The translations under genes were made by a program, and so were the position numbers. 64,000 nt of DNA, from assembly GCA_965218935.1 (NCBI GenBank), contig CBDCMH010000008.1, positions 124,001-188,000 of the forward strand, given 5' to 3'. This DNA is from JADFOI01 sp965218935 (GTDB lineage: Bacteria; Acidobacteriota; UBA6911; RPQK01; JADFOI01). This document shows positions 33,723 through 42,784 of the stretch, one piece after another (position 1 is the stretch's first letter; every line of letters begins with the position of its first letter). The notes beneath the pieces are model-generated. The model did not search any database, was not told the origin of the DNA, and saw only the letters and a list, made by a program, of their open reading frames with translations.

Positions 33723-33792
33723 AAAACGCGCATTTGTTTCTGGGGTGTGATGGGAAATTTCGCTAGAATGAGATTCGCGTATCAAGGAGAAT

Positions 33793-34929
33793 ATGCCTTT
33801 AAACGAAGTTAAAGAAGCCATCGACGACTTTCGCGACGGGAAAATGGTCATCGTCATCGACGAGGAAGATCGTGAGAACGAGGGCGATCTAACCATAGCC
33901 GCGGAAAAAGTTACTCCCGAGGTCATCAACTTCATGGCCAAATATGGACGGGGTTTGATCTGTATGCCCATGACGGGGGAGCGGTTGCGCGAGCTCAACA
34001 TACCCCTGATGGTGTCCAAGAATGAATCAACTCATGGAACAGCTTTTTGTGTGAGCATTGAGGCACGCCGTAACGTGTCCACCGGTATTTCTGCCGCCGA
34101 TCGCGCCATCACCATCCAAACCGCTGTGGATCCCAAGACCCAGCCGGAAGATCTGATCCGGCCGGGTCATGTTTTCCCGCTGCGGGCACGTCGAGGTGGG
34201 GTCTTGAAGCGAGCGGGACAGACAGAAGCCGCTGTGGATCTGGCTCGGATCGCGGGGCTCTCTCCAGCCGGTGTCATCTGTGAAATCATGAACGACGATG
34301 GGACCATGGCGCGGCTTCCTGATCTGAAGGAATTTGGCAAGAAGCATGACATCAAGATTATCTCCGTTGTCGATCTGATTCATTTTCGCCTCAAGACTGA
34401 AAAATTTGTCAGGCAGGTCCAAAGCATGCCCTTCAATTCCGAGTTCGGGCAGTTTGAGCTCCTCCTTTTTGAGAATGAATTAGAGGGTGATCTCCATCTG
34501 GCATTGGTGAAGGGAGATCTCAAAGGGAAGGAACCCGTCTTGGTCCGCGTTCAGACGGAATCGGTGCTCGGGGATGTGTTTTTAACCTTGAAGAGTGACC
34601 AGGGAAGAGAACTCAGGCGCTCGCTTGAAATGATTCAGAAGGCGGGACGAGGTGTCCTCGTCTATTTGCGGCAGAGAGGCGAGGAGAGAGTGCTGCTGCG
34701 GGAAGTACAAGAGCATCAAACGGCCGTACAAGAGGCGGAACTGCAACTTGGTCAACAGCACCCGATTGACTTCAGGGACTATGGGATTGGAGCACAAATT
34801 CTTGCCAGTTTAGGCCTCCACAAGATTCGGCTCTTGACCAATCATCCGAAAAAAATGGTGGGATTGGAGGGGTTCGAACTCGATGTTGTGGAACAGATTC
34901 CCATCCGGGTCACTGAATCCGTGCGTTAG
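33793..34929 (+). CDS. ribB: 3,4-dihydroxy-2-butanone-4-phosphate synthase with degenerate GTP cyclohydrolase II domain (RibBX-like)
   Basis: 378 residues from ATG 33793 (AAGGAG upstream). Residues 1-205 are a full DHBP synthase with DEEDRENEGDLTIAAE, HGTAFCVSIEAR, RNVSTGISAADRA and FPLRARRGGVLKRAGQTEAA. The C-terminal cyclohydrolase-like half keeps the frame but not the active site: the zinc segment normally SECLTGDVFGSLRCDCG reads TESVLGDVFLTLKSDQG, so all three zinc Cys are gone, and LRQEGRGIGL reads LRQRGEERVLL. Only DHBP synthase activity is expected. Its TAG overlaps the stop of the convergent VWFA gene. Confidence 0.9.
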   Translation: MPLNEVKEAIDDFRDGKMVIVIDEEDRENEGDLTIAAEKVTPEVINFMAKYGRGLICMPMTGERLRELNIPLMVSKNESTHGTAFCVSIEARRNVSTGISAADRAITIQTAVDPKTQPEDLIRPGHVFPLRARRGGVLKRAGQTEAAVDLARIAGLSPAGVICEIMNDDGTMARLPDLKEFGKKHDIKIISVVDLIHFRLKTEKFVRQVQSMPFNSEFGQFELLLFENELEGDLHLALVKGDLKGKEPVLVRVQTESVLGDVFLTLKSDQGRELRRSLEMIQKAGRGVLVYLRQRGEERVLLREVQEHQTAVQEAELQLGQQHPIDFRDYGIGAQILASLGLHKIRLLTNHPKKMVGLEGFELDVVEQIPIRVTESVR

Positions 34930-35910
34930 CCCGGTTGGCCCTTCTCGACCAGGTATCCTTCCCGGTGCTGGACCTTGAGTTTGTCCGGCTTCCCGTCACC
35001 ATCGACATCTGCCACAACCTCTACCTTGATCTTCCGAAACTTTCCGTCCTTCTCGGTATTGGTCGAGACATAGCCCAAGGAGTACTGGCTCCTGAGCAGT
35101 GCCGAGATGGTCTGAAAGATTCCCTCGTAGGCCTGCACAAAGCGAGGGAAAAAGGCCACTCCACCCGTGTATCTGGCAAAGTACTTGAGGACAGCTTCGG
35201 CTTGGAAAAGATCCATGCGGGTGCTGGTGTTGTAGTCATTACGAACGCGTGCATTTCCACCCAAGCTGATGGGATAAATCACCACGTTTCCCTCTTTCAC
35301 TTTGTCCAGGGTCTCGCTGAGATTCCTTTTGCTGAAAGTATCCAGTCCTGAGGAGACCAGGACCATGGCTACTTTGCCATCCAGTTCCGATACCCGATCG
35401 AGCACGTCGTAGACGGTGTCATAGAGATTGCTTTCCCGAAAGGCGGGAGTGTTCAACTTGCGAAGGGCATTGTAGACTTCAGCTTTGTTTTGAGTGAAGT
35501 CCACAAGAATCTCAGGCCGAATGTCATAAGCCACCGCCGCAATCCAATCTTCCGGACGCATCAGCTCGGCGAACAGATGAGAGGCCAGCCAGGCCTCATA
35601 CAGCCACTCCCAAGGGATCACACTGCTGAAAAAAGGTGATGTTCTGATCGACTTTTTCTTCGTAGATCCTGAAGTTTTCTTTCTGCAGTCCCTGGATGAG
35701 ATTCCCATCCCTGTCCTGGACGGTGACGTCCACTTTCACCTGCTCGACGGCAACGCTCAGAGAGGCTCGGCCCTGCGGTTTCTCCTCTTCTTCTTCGATG
35801 GGCTTACCCTGTGTCTGACCTTGAACGGCATTCGTTGAGATACCCCAGATCAAGGTCAAAACGACCGCGAGGAAGGCGCACAGGAGTTTCTTCATGGATC
35901 GGGTACCCAC
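34926..35910 (-). pseudogene. Broken VWFA-related secreted protein gene
   Basis: Two frames make one VWFA-related protein. From 35910 (GTG) or 35895 (ATG), a signal peptide (MKKLLCAFLAVVLTLIWGIS) and VKVDVTVQDRDGNLIQGLQK lead to VDQNITFF near 35632. There the frame shifts within a T run, and the second part (about 35630-34926) goes on WEWLYEAWLASHLFAELMRP EDWIAAVAYDIRPEILVDFT and ends SQYSLGYVSTN. The stretch normally between FF and WLYEA, which carries the first MIDAS strand, is missing, so a deletion accompanies the shift. The long C-terminal part alone has no signal peptide. Confidence 0.7.
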
Positions 35911-35916
35911 GTTTTT

Positions 35917-35922
35917 ATATTA
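35917..35922 (-). promoter_or_regulatory. -10 box (TAATAT) 6 nt before GTG start
   Basis: Reverse strand TAATAT, then AAAAAC and GTG at 35910. It matches the close-set -10 pattern of other genes here, although an ATG at 35895 is an alternative start with a short leader. Confidence 0.35.
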
Positions 35923-36204
35923 GCACATGAGAGGGAAGGGAGAGAATCCTACTTCACAGAAGTTTGTCCAGAAAACGACACAGGCCCCGTGGGCTAGGTG
36001 TGCATTCTCATGACATTATTCATAAGAGTCTGCTGATAGGAGACAGACCTGTATCCCGTCAGCGAAAGTGGGACACATAGGGCCGAGAGTTAAGAGAGAG
36101 TTGGAAGGTTTGAGGGGGTGAGATCTCACCCCCTCAAAGGGCTGATCTTGACAGCCCATCAGAGCAAGCCGATGCTGTCATGGCACAACCAAAAGGAGAA
36201 CGCT

Positions 36205-36524
36205 ATGACCACAGACGTCGTCAAACAGATCCGTAGGGCCACCCGCCGGAGATTCACGGCCGAAGAGAAGATCCACATCGTTTTGGAGGGGCTCCGCGGA
36301 GAGATTCCCGTGACTGTGCCGCAAAGAAGGGATTCAACCTTCGATCTACTACAAGTGGTCCAAGGCCTTCCTGGACGGGCAAAAACGGTCTAACCCGGGA
36401 GACCCAACGGAATGCGACTTCCGGTGAGGTGCGTCGCTTGAAGGAGGAGAATGAGGCCTTGAAGAAGGCGGTGGCCGAGACGGTAGTGGAGAACCAAAAG
36501 CTAAAAAAAAGTTTGGGCCTGTAA
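36205..36524 (+). pseudogene. IS3-like orfA (helix-turn-helix protein), frameshifted
   Basis: ATG 36205 follows AAAAGGAGAA. The frame starts RRATRRRFTAEEKIHIVLEG LRGEIPV, then shifts twice: CRKEGIQPSIYYKWSKAFLD comes from another frame, and RETQRNATSGEVRRLKEENE ALKKAVAE from a third, ending LKKSLGL at TAA 36522-36524. The leucine-zipper-like end and N-terminal HTH are those of IS3-family OrfA. Not functional as read. Confidence 0.7.
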
Positions 36525-36573
36525 GGCGAAGGAGGTATCAGAGGATGCTCAGCGAGCACAAGCTGAAGTTTTA

Positions 36574-37457
36574 AGGACAGTGGAGGCCTCCGAGTTACCG
36601 GTCCGGGAGGTGCTGGATCAACTCGAGATCCCCCGCTCGACCTACTATCGCTGGAGACACCACTTTCGAAAGAGGGGGTTGGCAGGCTTGCGGGACCGTC
36701 CCCCAGGATCAGGACGGGTTTGGAATCAGATCCTGCCCAAAGAACGGGACCGAATCCTGATGGCGCTGCTGTTTCCAGAGTGGTCCTCACAGCTGCCAGG
36801 TGACGGATTGCGGGTTTACGGTCTCGGAATCCTCGGTCTACCGGATTTTGAAAGCGGAAGGGCTGATTCGGGAGGTTCAACTCGGAGCTTTCCAGCCGAA
36901 TCGGAATATCGAATCAAGACGACCCGACCCAACCAGCAGTGGCAAACGGATGCGACCTATCTTCTGGTCAAGAACTGGGGCTGGTACTATCTGATCTCAG
37001 TACTGGATGACTTTAGCCGGAGGATCCTGGCCTGGGGACTTCACACGGCCATGCGTGCTGGAGACTTCAGCCAGGTGGTCGAGGCGGCTTGTGAGAGAAC
37101 GGGTGTGGAACAGGCTCCGTTGTCTGATCGGCCCCGGCTGGTGACAGACCGCGGACCGGCTTTGATCTCCAAAGACTTTGGTCAGTATCTGGAGACCAAG
37201 GGATGGGCCACATCCTGGCCTCACCCTATCATCCCCAGACCAACGGGAAGATCGAACGCTACCATCGTTCCTGCAAGGAACGCATCAACCTAATGGTCTG
37301 GGAGACACCCGAGGAGTTGGAGCGAGAAATCGCGGTCTTTATCGACTACTACAACTCCAGGCGCTATCACGAGGCCCTGGGTAACGTCACACCCGATGAC
37401 ATGTACTTCGCAAGACGAGATCCACACAAAAAGGAGAAGATTGAAAGGAGTCACCCC
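36574..37457 (+). pseudogene. IS3-like orfB transposase, frameshifted and cut by IS copy 3
   Basis: Reading across three frames gives an IS3-family DDE transposase: ASELPVREVLDQLEIPRSTY YRWR, VSESSVYRILKAEGLI (frame of 36800), QQWQTDATYLLVKNWGWYYL ISVLDDFSRR (first D), RLVTDRGPALIS (second D), then YHPQTNGKIERYHRSCKERI (E, frame of 37203) and YYNSRRYHEALGNVTPDDMY. At least three frameshifts are needed. The 3' end stops at 37457 where the 1500-bp IS begins; only a few codons would be missing. Confidence 0.75.
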
Positions 37458-37589
37458 CCCGTTGCCTCACGTAAAAATCTATTCCAAAGGGTATTCGTTG
37501 CCTCACTAAGAATCTATCCGAAAGGGATTGCAAAAAGTGGTGGTAAAAAGCACCAACCAGAGGAGTGGCAACCCCTTGCCCAACACCCG

Positions 37590-38911
37590 CAGCCTGCAGC
37601 AAGAGAAAGATTTTCACATCCAGCCCGTTTCCCATCGTTTCTTCTGCTCAATCCTATCTTCCAGAAGTTTGTTCAGAAAATGCACAGGCCCCGTGGGCGG
37701 CATTCTCATGACATTATTCATAAGAAGTCTGCTGATATTCTGACAGACCACCCAGGCTCTGATGTTGGCGGTGCCGGATTATACTCGGGCCAGTTCCCGC
37801 TTGATCTTGTCCGCCACCTCAGGGGACTCGCAGATCCTCCGGTAGCGAGTTTTCGGCACATCATACTTTTTCCAGATCCGAGACCCTCGACGTTGCTTGG
37901 CCACCATCTTCATGACCGGCTTGAAAAAGTTGATCTGCAGTCGCAGCCGATCGTACAACTCGTTCACCAGCTCCTGTTCTCGCTCTCCCTCGTAGCGAGC
38001 ATAACCCACGGCCCGCCGAACCACCGAATAGTTTTTCTGCTCCACATAAGGGTTGTCATTCTTGCGCGAGGGGCGGGTTCGGCTGAAGCTGATCTTTTCC
38101 TGCTCACAAAAACGAATCAAGTGCTTGTTGATGAACTCGCTGCCGTTGTCCGAAGCCATCCCCAGCCAAGGGAAGGGCGAGCGCTTCTGAAGCAGCTTCA
38201 TCGCTTCCAGGACCCACACCTGGGCCTTATTGCGCACCGCTCGGACCTCTGTCCAGCCCGTGTACACGTCCGTCACATCCAGGGTTTGAAGGTAGTCCCC
38301 CGACCCTGGCCTCCCTCATGGCCCACCAGGTCCACTTCCACAAAACCGGGGCGATCCTCCTGCCAGTCGGCGAAACGCTTGATCGGAATCTGGTGTTTGA
38401 GCAGCGTTCCCGGCTTGGTTCCGGATCGTCCTTTGAGACGGTGCTTGCACCTTTCGGGCTCCAGCAGCCGATCGATGGTGGCGGCGCTGATCTGCATCAA
38501 CCGCTCATGGGTGCTGGCATCCACTTTCAGTTCCCCATGTCTTTGTAAAATGGGTACCACTTCCGGCAAAATCGCGACCAGACGTTTGCCACACAAATAG
38601 TCCAGTATCTCCCAGATCATCGTCAGCGCCTTTAGAACTTTCTGGTCGTATTTGCGGGCCCGCTCTCGCCGTACTCTCTTGCCGATATCCCCTACCGCCA
38701 CCAGCTTGGGGCTCAACCGGATCCGCTTGCCCCGAAGCAGATAGGCTCCATAGCAGCGGTTGTAGCCCGTCATTTGGGTAAACTCCGTCAACACTTCCCC
38801 CTTCACCTTCTTGCCCTTCTTCCGGTAGCGGGGGGCAAAACTTTTGATCAATACACGCTTTTCTGCCATCGTTAACCTCATTGGTGCCCTCCATTCCTTC
38901 ATGGAGGACAC
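37590..38911 (-). pseudogene. Transposase of IS copy 3, frameshifted with replaced C-terminus
   Basis: From 38911 the protein matches the 416-residue transposase, apart from two residues lost in AYLLR-GKRIRLS. Near 38300 a missing C shifts the frame; the second part resumes at TDVYTGWTEVRAVRNKAQVW and runs through both later catalytic residues to ESPEVADKIKRELAR. The following part of the normal protein (EYEKLNPAQLARQIGWLQN) is replaced by foreign sequence. Inactive as read. Confidence 0.85.
37659..37780 (-). repeat. Fragment of an IS481 right end embedded in IS copy 3
   Basis: The reverse strand reads HRQHQSLGGLSEYQQTSYE then stop, followed by TGTCATGAGAATG and the flank CCCACGGGGCCTGTG and ACAAACTTCTG. 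This matches both the transposase tail and the outside flank of the IS481 element at 35957-36049, with differences. It therefore copies an IS481 end together with about 40 bp of neighbouring host DNA. Confidence 0.7.
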
Positions 38912-39079
38912 TTCTATTCCCCTGCTCAGGGCCAGGCAATTTCGAATAGATTTTTTAATGAGGCAACGTATCCATTTCGAATAGATTTTTGATGAGGCAA
39001 TTCGAACTCTTGCCCGTCGGAGATCAAGCTAAACTGGATCAACTGTCTCTTAGCTTCAAATGTCCCATTCTCGCTTACA

Positions 39080-39973
39080 GACAGACCACCCAGGCTCTGA
39101 TGTTGGCGGTGATGATTATAGAAGTGAAGCCAGGGGCGAAGCCAGCGAAAACGGTGGCCTGAAGTGCGGTAGGGGAAGCGGTAGGCCCACTCACGGAGGA
39201 GAGTCTGGATCAAGCGTTCTGCTTTGCCGTTGGTTTGAGGCCGGTAAGGACGGGTGCGGGTGGCGAAGCCCCAGTTGCTGGCAAAGACCCTGGAAAGCGT
39301 GGGAGACATAACAGGAACCGTTATCGGTCAGGACCTGTTCTACCCGGATACCCAGCTTTTGGAACCAGAGGACGGCTCGGCCGAGAAAAGCCATAGCCGA
39401 TTGTTTGCGCTCGTCCGGGAGAACTTCGACATAGGCCAATCGAGAGTTATCGTCGATACACACATGGACAAACTCCCATCCCACTCCCCGAGCTCGACGC
39501 CGTTTATCTCGAGTGATGCGATGCCCCACACCAGCAATCCTGCCCAGTTTTTTGATGTCCAGGTGCAACAACTGCCCAGGATGGTCGCGCTCGTAGCGAC
39601 GAGCGGGCTGTGCAGGCTCCAGGCTCTTCAAGCGTCCCCATCCGGCTTGTTGCAGGATCCGGGCCACGGTGGAGCGGGCCAGACCCAAACGAGCGGCAAT
39701 CTCGGCTGCCACCATTCGACGACGGCGAAGACGGTAAATTGCCTCTCGATCCCGCCTCGGGGTCTGCCGGGCAATCCGAGCGGGTCTGGAAGACCGGTCT
39801 TCCAGACCCGCTCGGCCTTGGGCTTGATAACGAGCCAGCCACTTGTAGACGGTCCGCTCACTGATCCCCACCGACTGAGCCACCTCCTGGACCGATTGTC
39901 TTTGCTCTTTCACTCGTCGGATGATCAGTTCTCGACTTCTTGGGCAGGTTCGGGCATTCTGGTGGATGTCCAT
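39080..39973 (-). pseudogene. IS481-type transposase, frameshifted and interrupted
   Basis: ATG 39973 opens MDIHQNARTCPRSRELIIRR, then a helix-turn-helix (QSVQEVAQSVGISERTVYKW LARYQAQG), the catalytic core with GQLLHLDIKKLGRI (first D), EQVLTDNGSCYVS (second D), and, after a frameshift near 39255, TRPYRPQTNGKAERLIQTLL REWAY (E). The C-terminus continues HHRQHQSLGGLS until the IS3-like element, and the missing end (LSPISRLL, stop at 36020) lies on its far side. Confidence 0.82.
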
Positions 39974-40135
39974 TCGGGTTCTCCTTTCGGTGCTGATGGT
40001 CTAATCTTCCAATCAGCATTGCCGAAAAGACTCGGATGGACAACCCCTTTTACTGAACAACCTGTTGAGAGTTCACAGCTAGCCCACGGACCTGATTGGT
40101 CCTCGGTAGTTGTTGGAGTATTTCCTGTCACTCGG

Positions 40136-41470
40136 CTACCGGCCAATGAGCACGAAACGCAGGTCCATGACGTTGGTCAGGGTTGGACCGGTCATGATCA
40201 AGTCTCCCAGCTCAGAAAAAAAATGATAGGAATCGTTGCGGTCCAGATGGTCCTGTATGGAGAGATTTCTTTCCAGTGCCCTTCGGGCGGTTTCTGGGGA
40301 AGCCAGGGCCCCGGCAGCGTCGGTGGGCCCGTCTGTTCCATCGGATCCCACGCTTGCGAACAAGATCTTGGGGTGGCTCCAATCGGCGATCTCCCGGGCA
40401 CACCAGAGAGCAAACTCCTGGTTTCTCCCTCCTTTTCCGGTCCCGGTCAGACGTACCGTGGTCTCGCCGCCCGAGATAATGCAGCATGGGGGTTGAATGG
40501 GATCTCCAGTCTCAAGAGCCTGCCGTGCGATGGCAACGTGTGAAAGGGCGACATCTGCCGTATTTCCGGTAATGGAGGAGGACAAGATCAGCGGCGAGAA
40601 GCCGAGTTGGCTGGCTTTCTCAGCGGCGGCCTGAAGAGCCTGCATATTGCAGCCGACGATGACATTGTGCACTCTCTCAAAACGAGGGTCACCCGGTTTG
40701 GGTGTTTCCTCGCTGCCCGGGCTGCCGGCCGCTCCCGATTGGAGATGCTTCAGTACCGACCCCGGGATCTTTTTTTCAAGACCATATCGACGAATGATCT
40801 CCATGCACTGTGAAAAGGTGGTGGGATCCGGGTTTGTGGGGCCGGAAGCAATGCTGGCCAGATCATCCCCCACCACATCGGAGAGCAGAAGTGTAATCAC
40901 TTCTGCACCGTGGGTGTAATTGAGCAACTGTCCCCCTTTGACTCTACTCAGATGTTTGCGAATGGTGTTGATCTCCTGGATGGTGGCTTCGCTTTGCAGA
41001 AGCAAAGCCGAGGCAGCCTTCTTCTCTTCAAAGGTGATCGCCGAAACCGGTGCAGGGAGCAGGGCGGAGCCTCCTCCCGAAATAACGACGATCAGAAGAT
41101 CGTTCTTCTGGAGGTTGTCCTGGAGAAAGGCCAGAACACGTTGGGTGGACTGATACCCTCCTTGATCCGGGTCAGGATGGTTTCCTTCATGGACCGTGGT
41201 CTTTTGAAGAGTCCCGCCATGCCCGTATTTCACGACCACCATTCCCGCTTCCAAGGCATCTCCCAGAGCTCTCTCCACGGCGCGAGCCATGGGAAGTCCG
41301 GCTTTGCCGGCGCCGATGAGAAATACCCGCCGTTGGGGTAGAGAATAGGTTCGCCCGGCGACTCGCAGTTGATCGTTCTCTCGATTGAAACAGCCGAGCA
41401 CGGCACCTTCCGGATCGACGGCTTCAAGAGCACTCTGCTGAACTTGTTCGAGTACTGACCGTAGTTCCAC
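40136..41470 (-). CDS. Glycerate 2-kinase (GckA/MOFRL family)
   Basis: 444 residues from GTG 41470. The N-terminal domain has VFLIGAGKAGLPMARAVE and VVISGGGSALLPAP; KHLSRVKGGQLLNYTHGA and LLLSDVVGDDLASIASGPT are the family hallmarks. The C-terminal MOFRL domain has GGETTVRLTGTGKGGRNQEF AL and SVGSDGTDGPTDAAGA. The enzyme makes 2-phosphoglycerate from glycerate. A TATAAT box lies 6 nt before the start. A GT81-like glycosyltransferase is divergent to it, which may link glycerate metabolism to glucosylglycerate-type solutes. Confidence 0.93.
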   Translation of the reverse strand: MELRSVLEQVQQSALEAVDPEGAVLGCFNRENDQLRVAGRTYSLPQRRVFLIGAGKAGLPMARAVERALGDALEAGMVVVKYGHGGTLQKTTVHEGNHPDPDQGGYQSTQRVLAFLQDNLQKNDLLIVVISGGGSALLPAPVSAITFEEKKAASALLLQSEATIQEINTIRKHLSRVKGGQLLNYTHGAEVITLLLSDVVGDDLASIASGPTNPDPTTFSQCMEIIRRYGLEKKIPGSVLKHLQSGAAGSPGSEETPKPGDPRFERVHNVIVGCNMQALQAAAEKASQLGFSPLILSSSITGNTADVALSHVAIARQALETGDPIQPPCCIISGGETTVRLTGTGKGGRNQEFALWCAREIADWSHPKILFASVGSDGTDGPTDAAGALASPETARRALERNLSIQDHLDRNDSYHFFSELGDLIMTGPTLTNVMDLRFVLIGR

Positions 41471-41476
41471 GGAATC

Positions 41477-41482
41477 ATTATA
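41477..41482 (-). promoter_or_regulatory. -10 box (TATAAT) 6 nt before the glycerate kinase start
   Basis: Reverse strand TTGAGA, 19 nt, TATAAT, then GATTCC and GTG at 41470. The -35 is a fair match at slightly long spacing. The mRNA would be leaderless. Confidence 0.5.
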
Positions 41483-41488
41483 GGCTTC

Positions 41489-42784
41489 TTGTCCGAATCA
41501 GTCTCAAGTGATAAACTTCAGGTCGTGAGTGACTTCCACCAGGCAGGGTTGATCAGTACCCTTCATCGACTGGGAAACGTTGATCTGGAAGGCCTGGAGA
41601 AAGAGCTTCTAAAACACGCCAAGAGGCGCCCCATCGCGCTGGTGCTCCCTTGTTTATATTCCGAACTTGAAGGTGATGCAGTTCCCGTCATCGTGGAAGA
41701 GCTCAAGAAGGTGGAATATATCGATCAGATCGTACTGAGCATGGATCGGATGGATCTGAATGAGTTCAAATCCGCCGCCTCCTTCTTCTCAAAACTTCCG
41801 CAGCGTTTGCGAATTCTCTGGCACGATGGGCCCCAGTTGCAACGGTTGATTCAGGAACTGGATGACAACGAATTGTCGATCGGTGACACGGGAAAAGGAC
41901 GGGGCAGTTGGCTGGCCTTTGGATATGTCCTGGCCACACAAAGGGCAGCGGTTATCGCCCTGCATGACTGCGACATCGTTTCCTACAACCGGGAGCTGCT
42001 GGCAAGGCTTTGCTACCCCATTGCCAACAAGAGTCTGGGATATGAATTTTGCAAGGGATACTATGCACGCTATGGGAGGCGTCTTTATGGACGGGTGACG
42101 CGCCTCTTTGTCACGCCGCTTCTGGAAGCCCTGACACGGTTAACCGGGCATGTCCAGCTTTTGGACTATCTGGAGAGTTTCCGCTATCCACTGGCGGGAG
42201 AATTCGCGATTACGACGGGTCTGGCGCGAACTAATCGCATTCCAGGGGACTGGGGTTTAGAGATTAGCACCCTTTGTGAAGTGTATCGGAACTGCTCCCT
42301 CAAGCGGATTTGCCAGGTGGATCTGGTTGAAAATTACCAGCACAAGCATCAGGAGCTCTCCCCTCAGGATCCCGCCAGGGGACTGATGAAAATGGCCGTA
42401 GACATTGCCGATACGCTCTTTAGAACTCTAGCCACCGAGGGGGTGATCATGAGCGAGGCTTTCTTTCGAACTCTCTCAACGGCCTATCAGCGCTCAGCTG
42501 AGGACGTGATTCGGCGTTACAACGACGATGCCGCCATCAATGGATTGGAATTGGATCGTCACTCTGAGAATCTGGCCGTGGAGACTTTTCGAAATGCTCT
42601 CGAGGTCGCCTGCGACAATTTCGTAGAGGACCCTCATGGATCTCTTCTGATCCCCAACTGGAACCGCGTTACTTCCGCGCTGCCTGACTTTCTCGATCGG
42701 CTCTACGAAGCCGTTGAGGAGGATCACCGGATGGTCATGCTGGAGGGAAGCCTGACCACAGCCGGAAGATCGGCTGAAATCTGA
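41489..42784 (+). CDS. GT81-like glycosyltransferase (glucosyl-3-phosphoglycerate synthase-type)
   Basis: 431 residues from TTG 41489; GTG at 41525 is another candidate start. The GT-A fold is visible in RRPIALVLPCLYSELEGDAV, IDQIVLSMDRMDLNEF, GKGRGSWLAFGYVLA and the metal motif ALHDCDIVSYNRELLARLCY. Length and the long helical C-terminus resemble glucosyl- or mannosyl-3-phosphoglycerate synthases, which start synthesis of glucosylglycerate osmolytes. The divergent glycerate kinase gene supports a link to phosphoglycerate chemistry, but no phosphatase gene is nearby. Donor and acceptor are inferred only. Confidence 0.75.
   Translation: MSESVSSDKLQVVSDFHQAGLISTLHRLGNVDLEGLEKELLKHAKRRPIALVLPCLYSELEGDAVPVIVEELKKVEYIDQIVLSMDRMDLNEFKSAASFFSKLPQRLRILWHDGPQLQRLIQELDDNELSIGDTGKGRGSWLAFGYVLATQRAAVIALHDCDIVSYNRELLARLCYPIANKSLGYEFCKGYYARYGRRLYGRVTRLFVTPLLEALTRLTGHVQLLDYLESFRYPLAGEFAITTGLARTNRIPGDWGLEISTLCEVYRNCSLKRICQVDLVENYQHKHQELSPQDPARGLMKMAVDIADTLFRTLATEGVIMSEAFFRTLSTAYQRSAEDVIRRYNDDAAINGLELDRHSENLAVETFRNALEVACDNFVEDPHGSLLIPNWNRVTSALPDFLDRLYEAVEEDHRMVMLEGSLTTAGRSAEI

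Larger units (their letters stand above)
37458..39004 (-). mobile_element. 1500-bp insertion sequence, copy 3 (damaged, inverted)
   Basis: Ends CCCGTTGCC (37458) and GGCAATTCG (39004) match the other two copies, in opposite orientation. No 5-bp target duplication is visible: flanks are ACCCC and AACTC. The element is 1547 bp because part of the transposase 3' region has been replaced by a fragment of the IS481 right end (about 37650-37785). A 6-nt deletion and a 1-nt deletion in the C run at 38296-38300 also distinguish it. Confidence 0.85.
36050..39079 (+). mobile_element. IS3-like element inserted in the IS481 element, itself carrying IS copy 3
   Basis: Left end TGTATCCCGTCAGCGAAAGTGGGACA (longest exact part shared with the palindromic element at 15483) and, read inward from the right at 39079, TGTAAGCGAGAATGGGACAT are related inverted ends. 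An 8-bp direct repeat GACAGACC flanks it (36042-36049, 39080-39087). It encodes a degraded orfA/orfB pair and is split by the third copy of the 1500-bp IS (37458-39004). Without that copy it would be about 1480 bp, normal for IS3 elements, though an 8-bp duplication is long for the family. Confidence 0.75.
35999..40077 (-). mobile_element. IS481-type element, interrupted by two nested insertions
   Basis: Ends are TGTGCATTCTCATGACATTA at 35999 and, read inward from 40077, TGTGAACTCTCAACAGGTTG, imperfect terminal inverted repeats. The flanks are GCTAGG (35993-35998) and GCTAGC (40078-40083), fitting the NCTAGN target duplication known for IS481. Joining the flanks rebuilds a perfect 18-bp palindrome, CCGTGGGCTAGCCCACGG, as the original target. 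The transposase C-terminus is at 36020-36049, and the rest is at 39080-39973, separated by the IS3-like element. Confidence 0.8.

Noticed and set aside
33723..33792. FMN riboswitch before the RibBX-like gene
   Set aside because: The 70-bp spacer is too short and lacks the conserved RFN words; only a TAGAAT box and AAGGAG are seen. None is seen before ribE either.
37203..38600. 465-codon forward ORF across the IS3-like and 1500-bp IS border
   Set aside because: Its first part is the real end of orfB, but after 37458 it only reads the antisense strand of the IS copy 3 transposase; the length is accidental.
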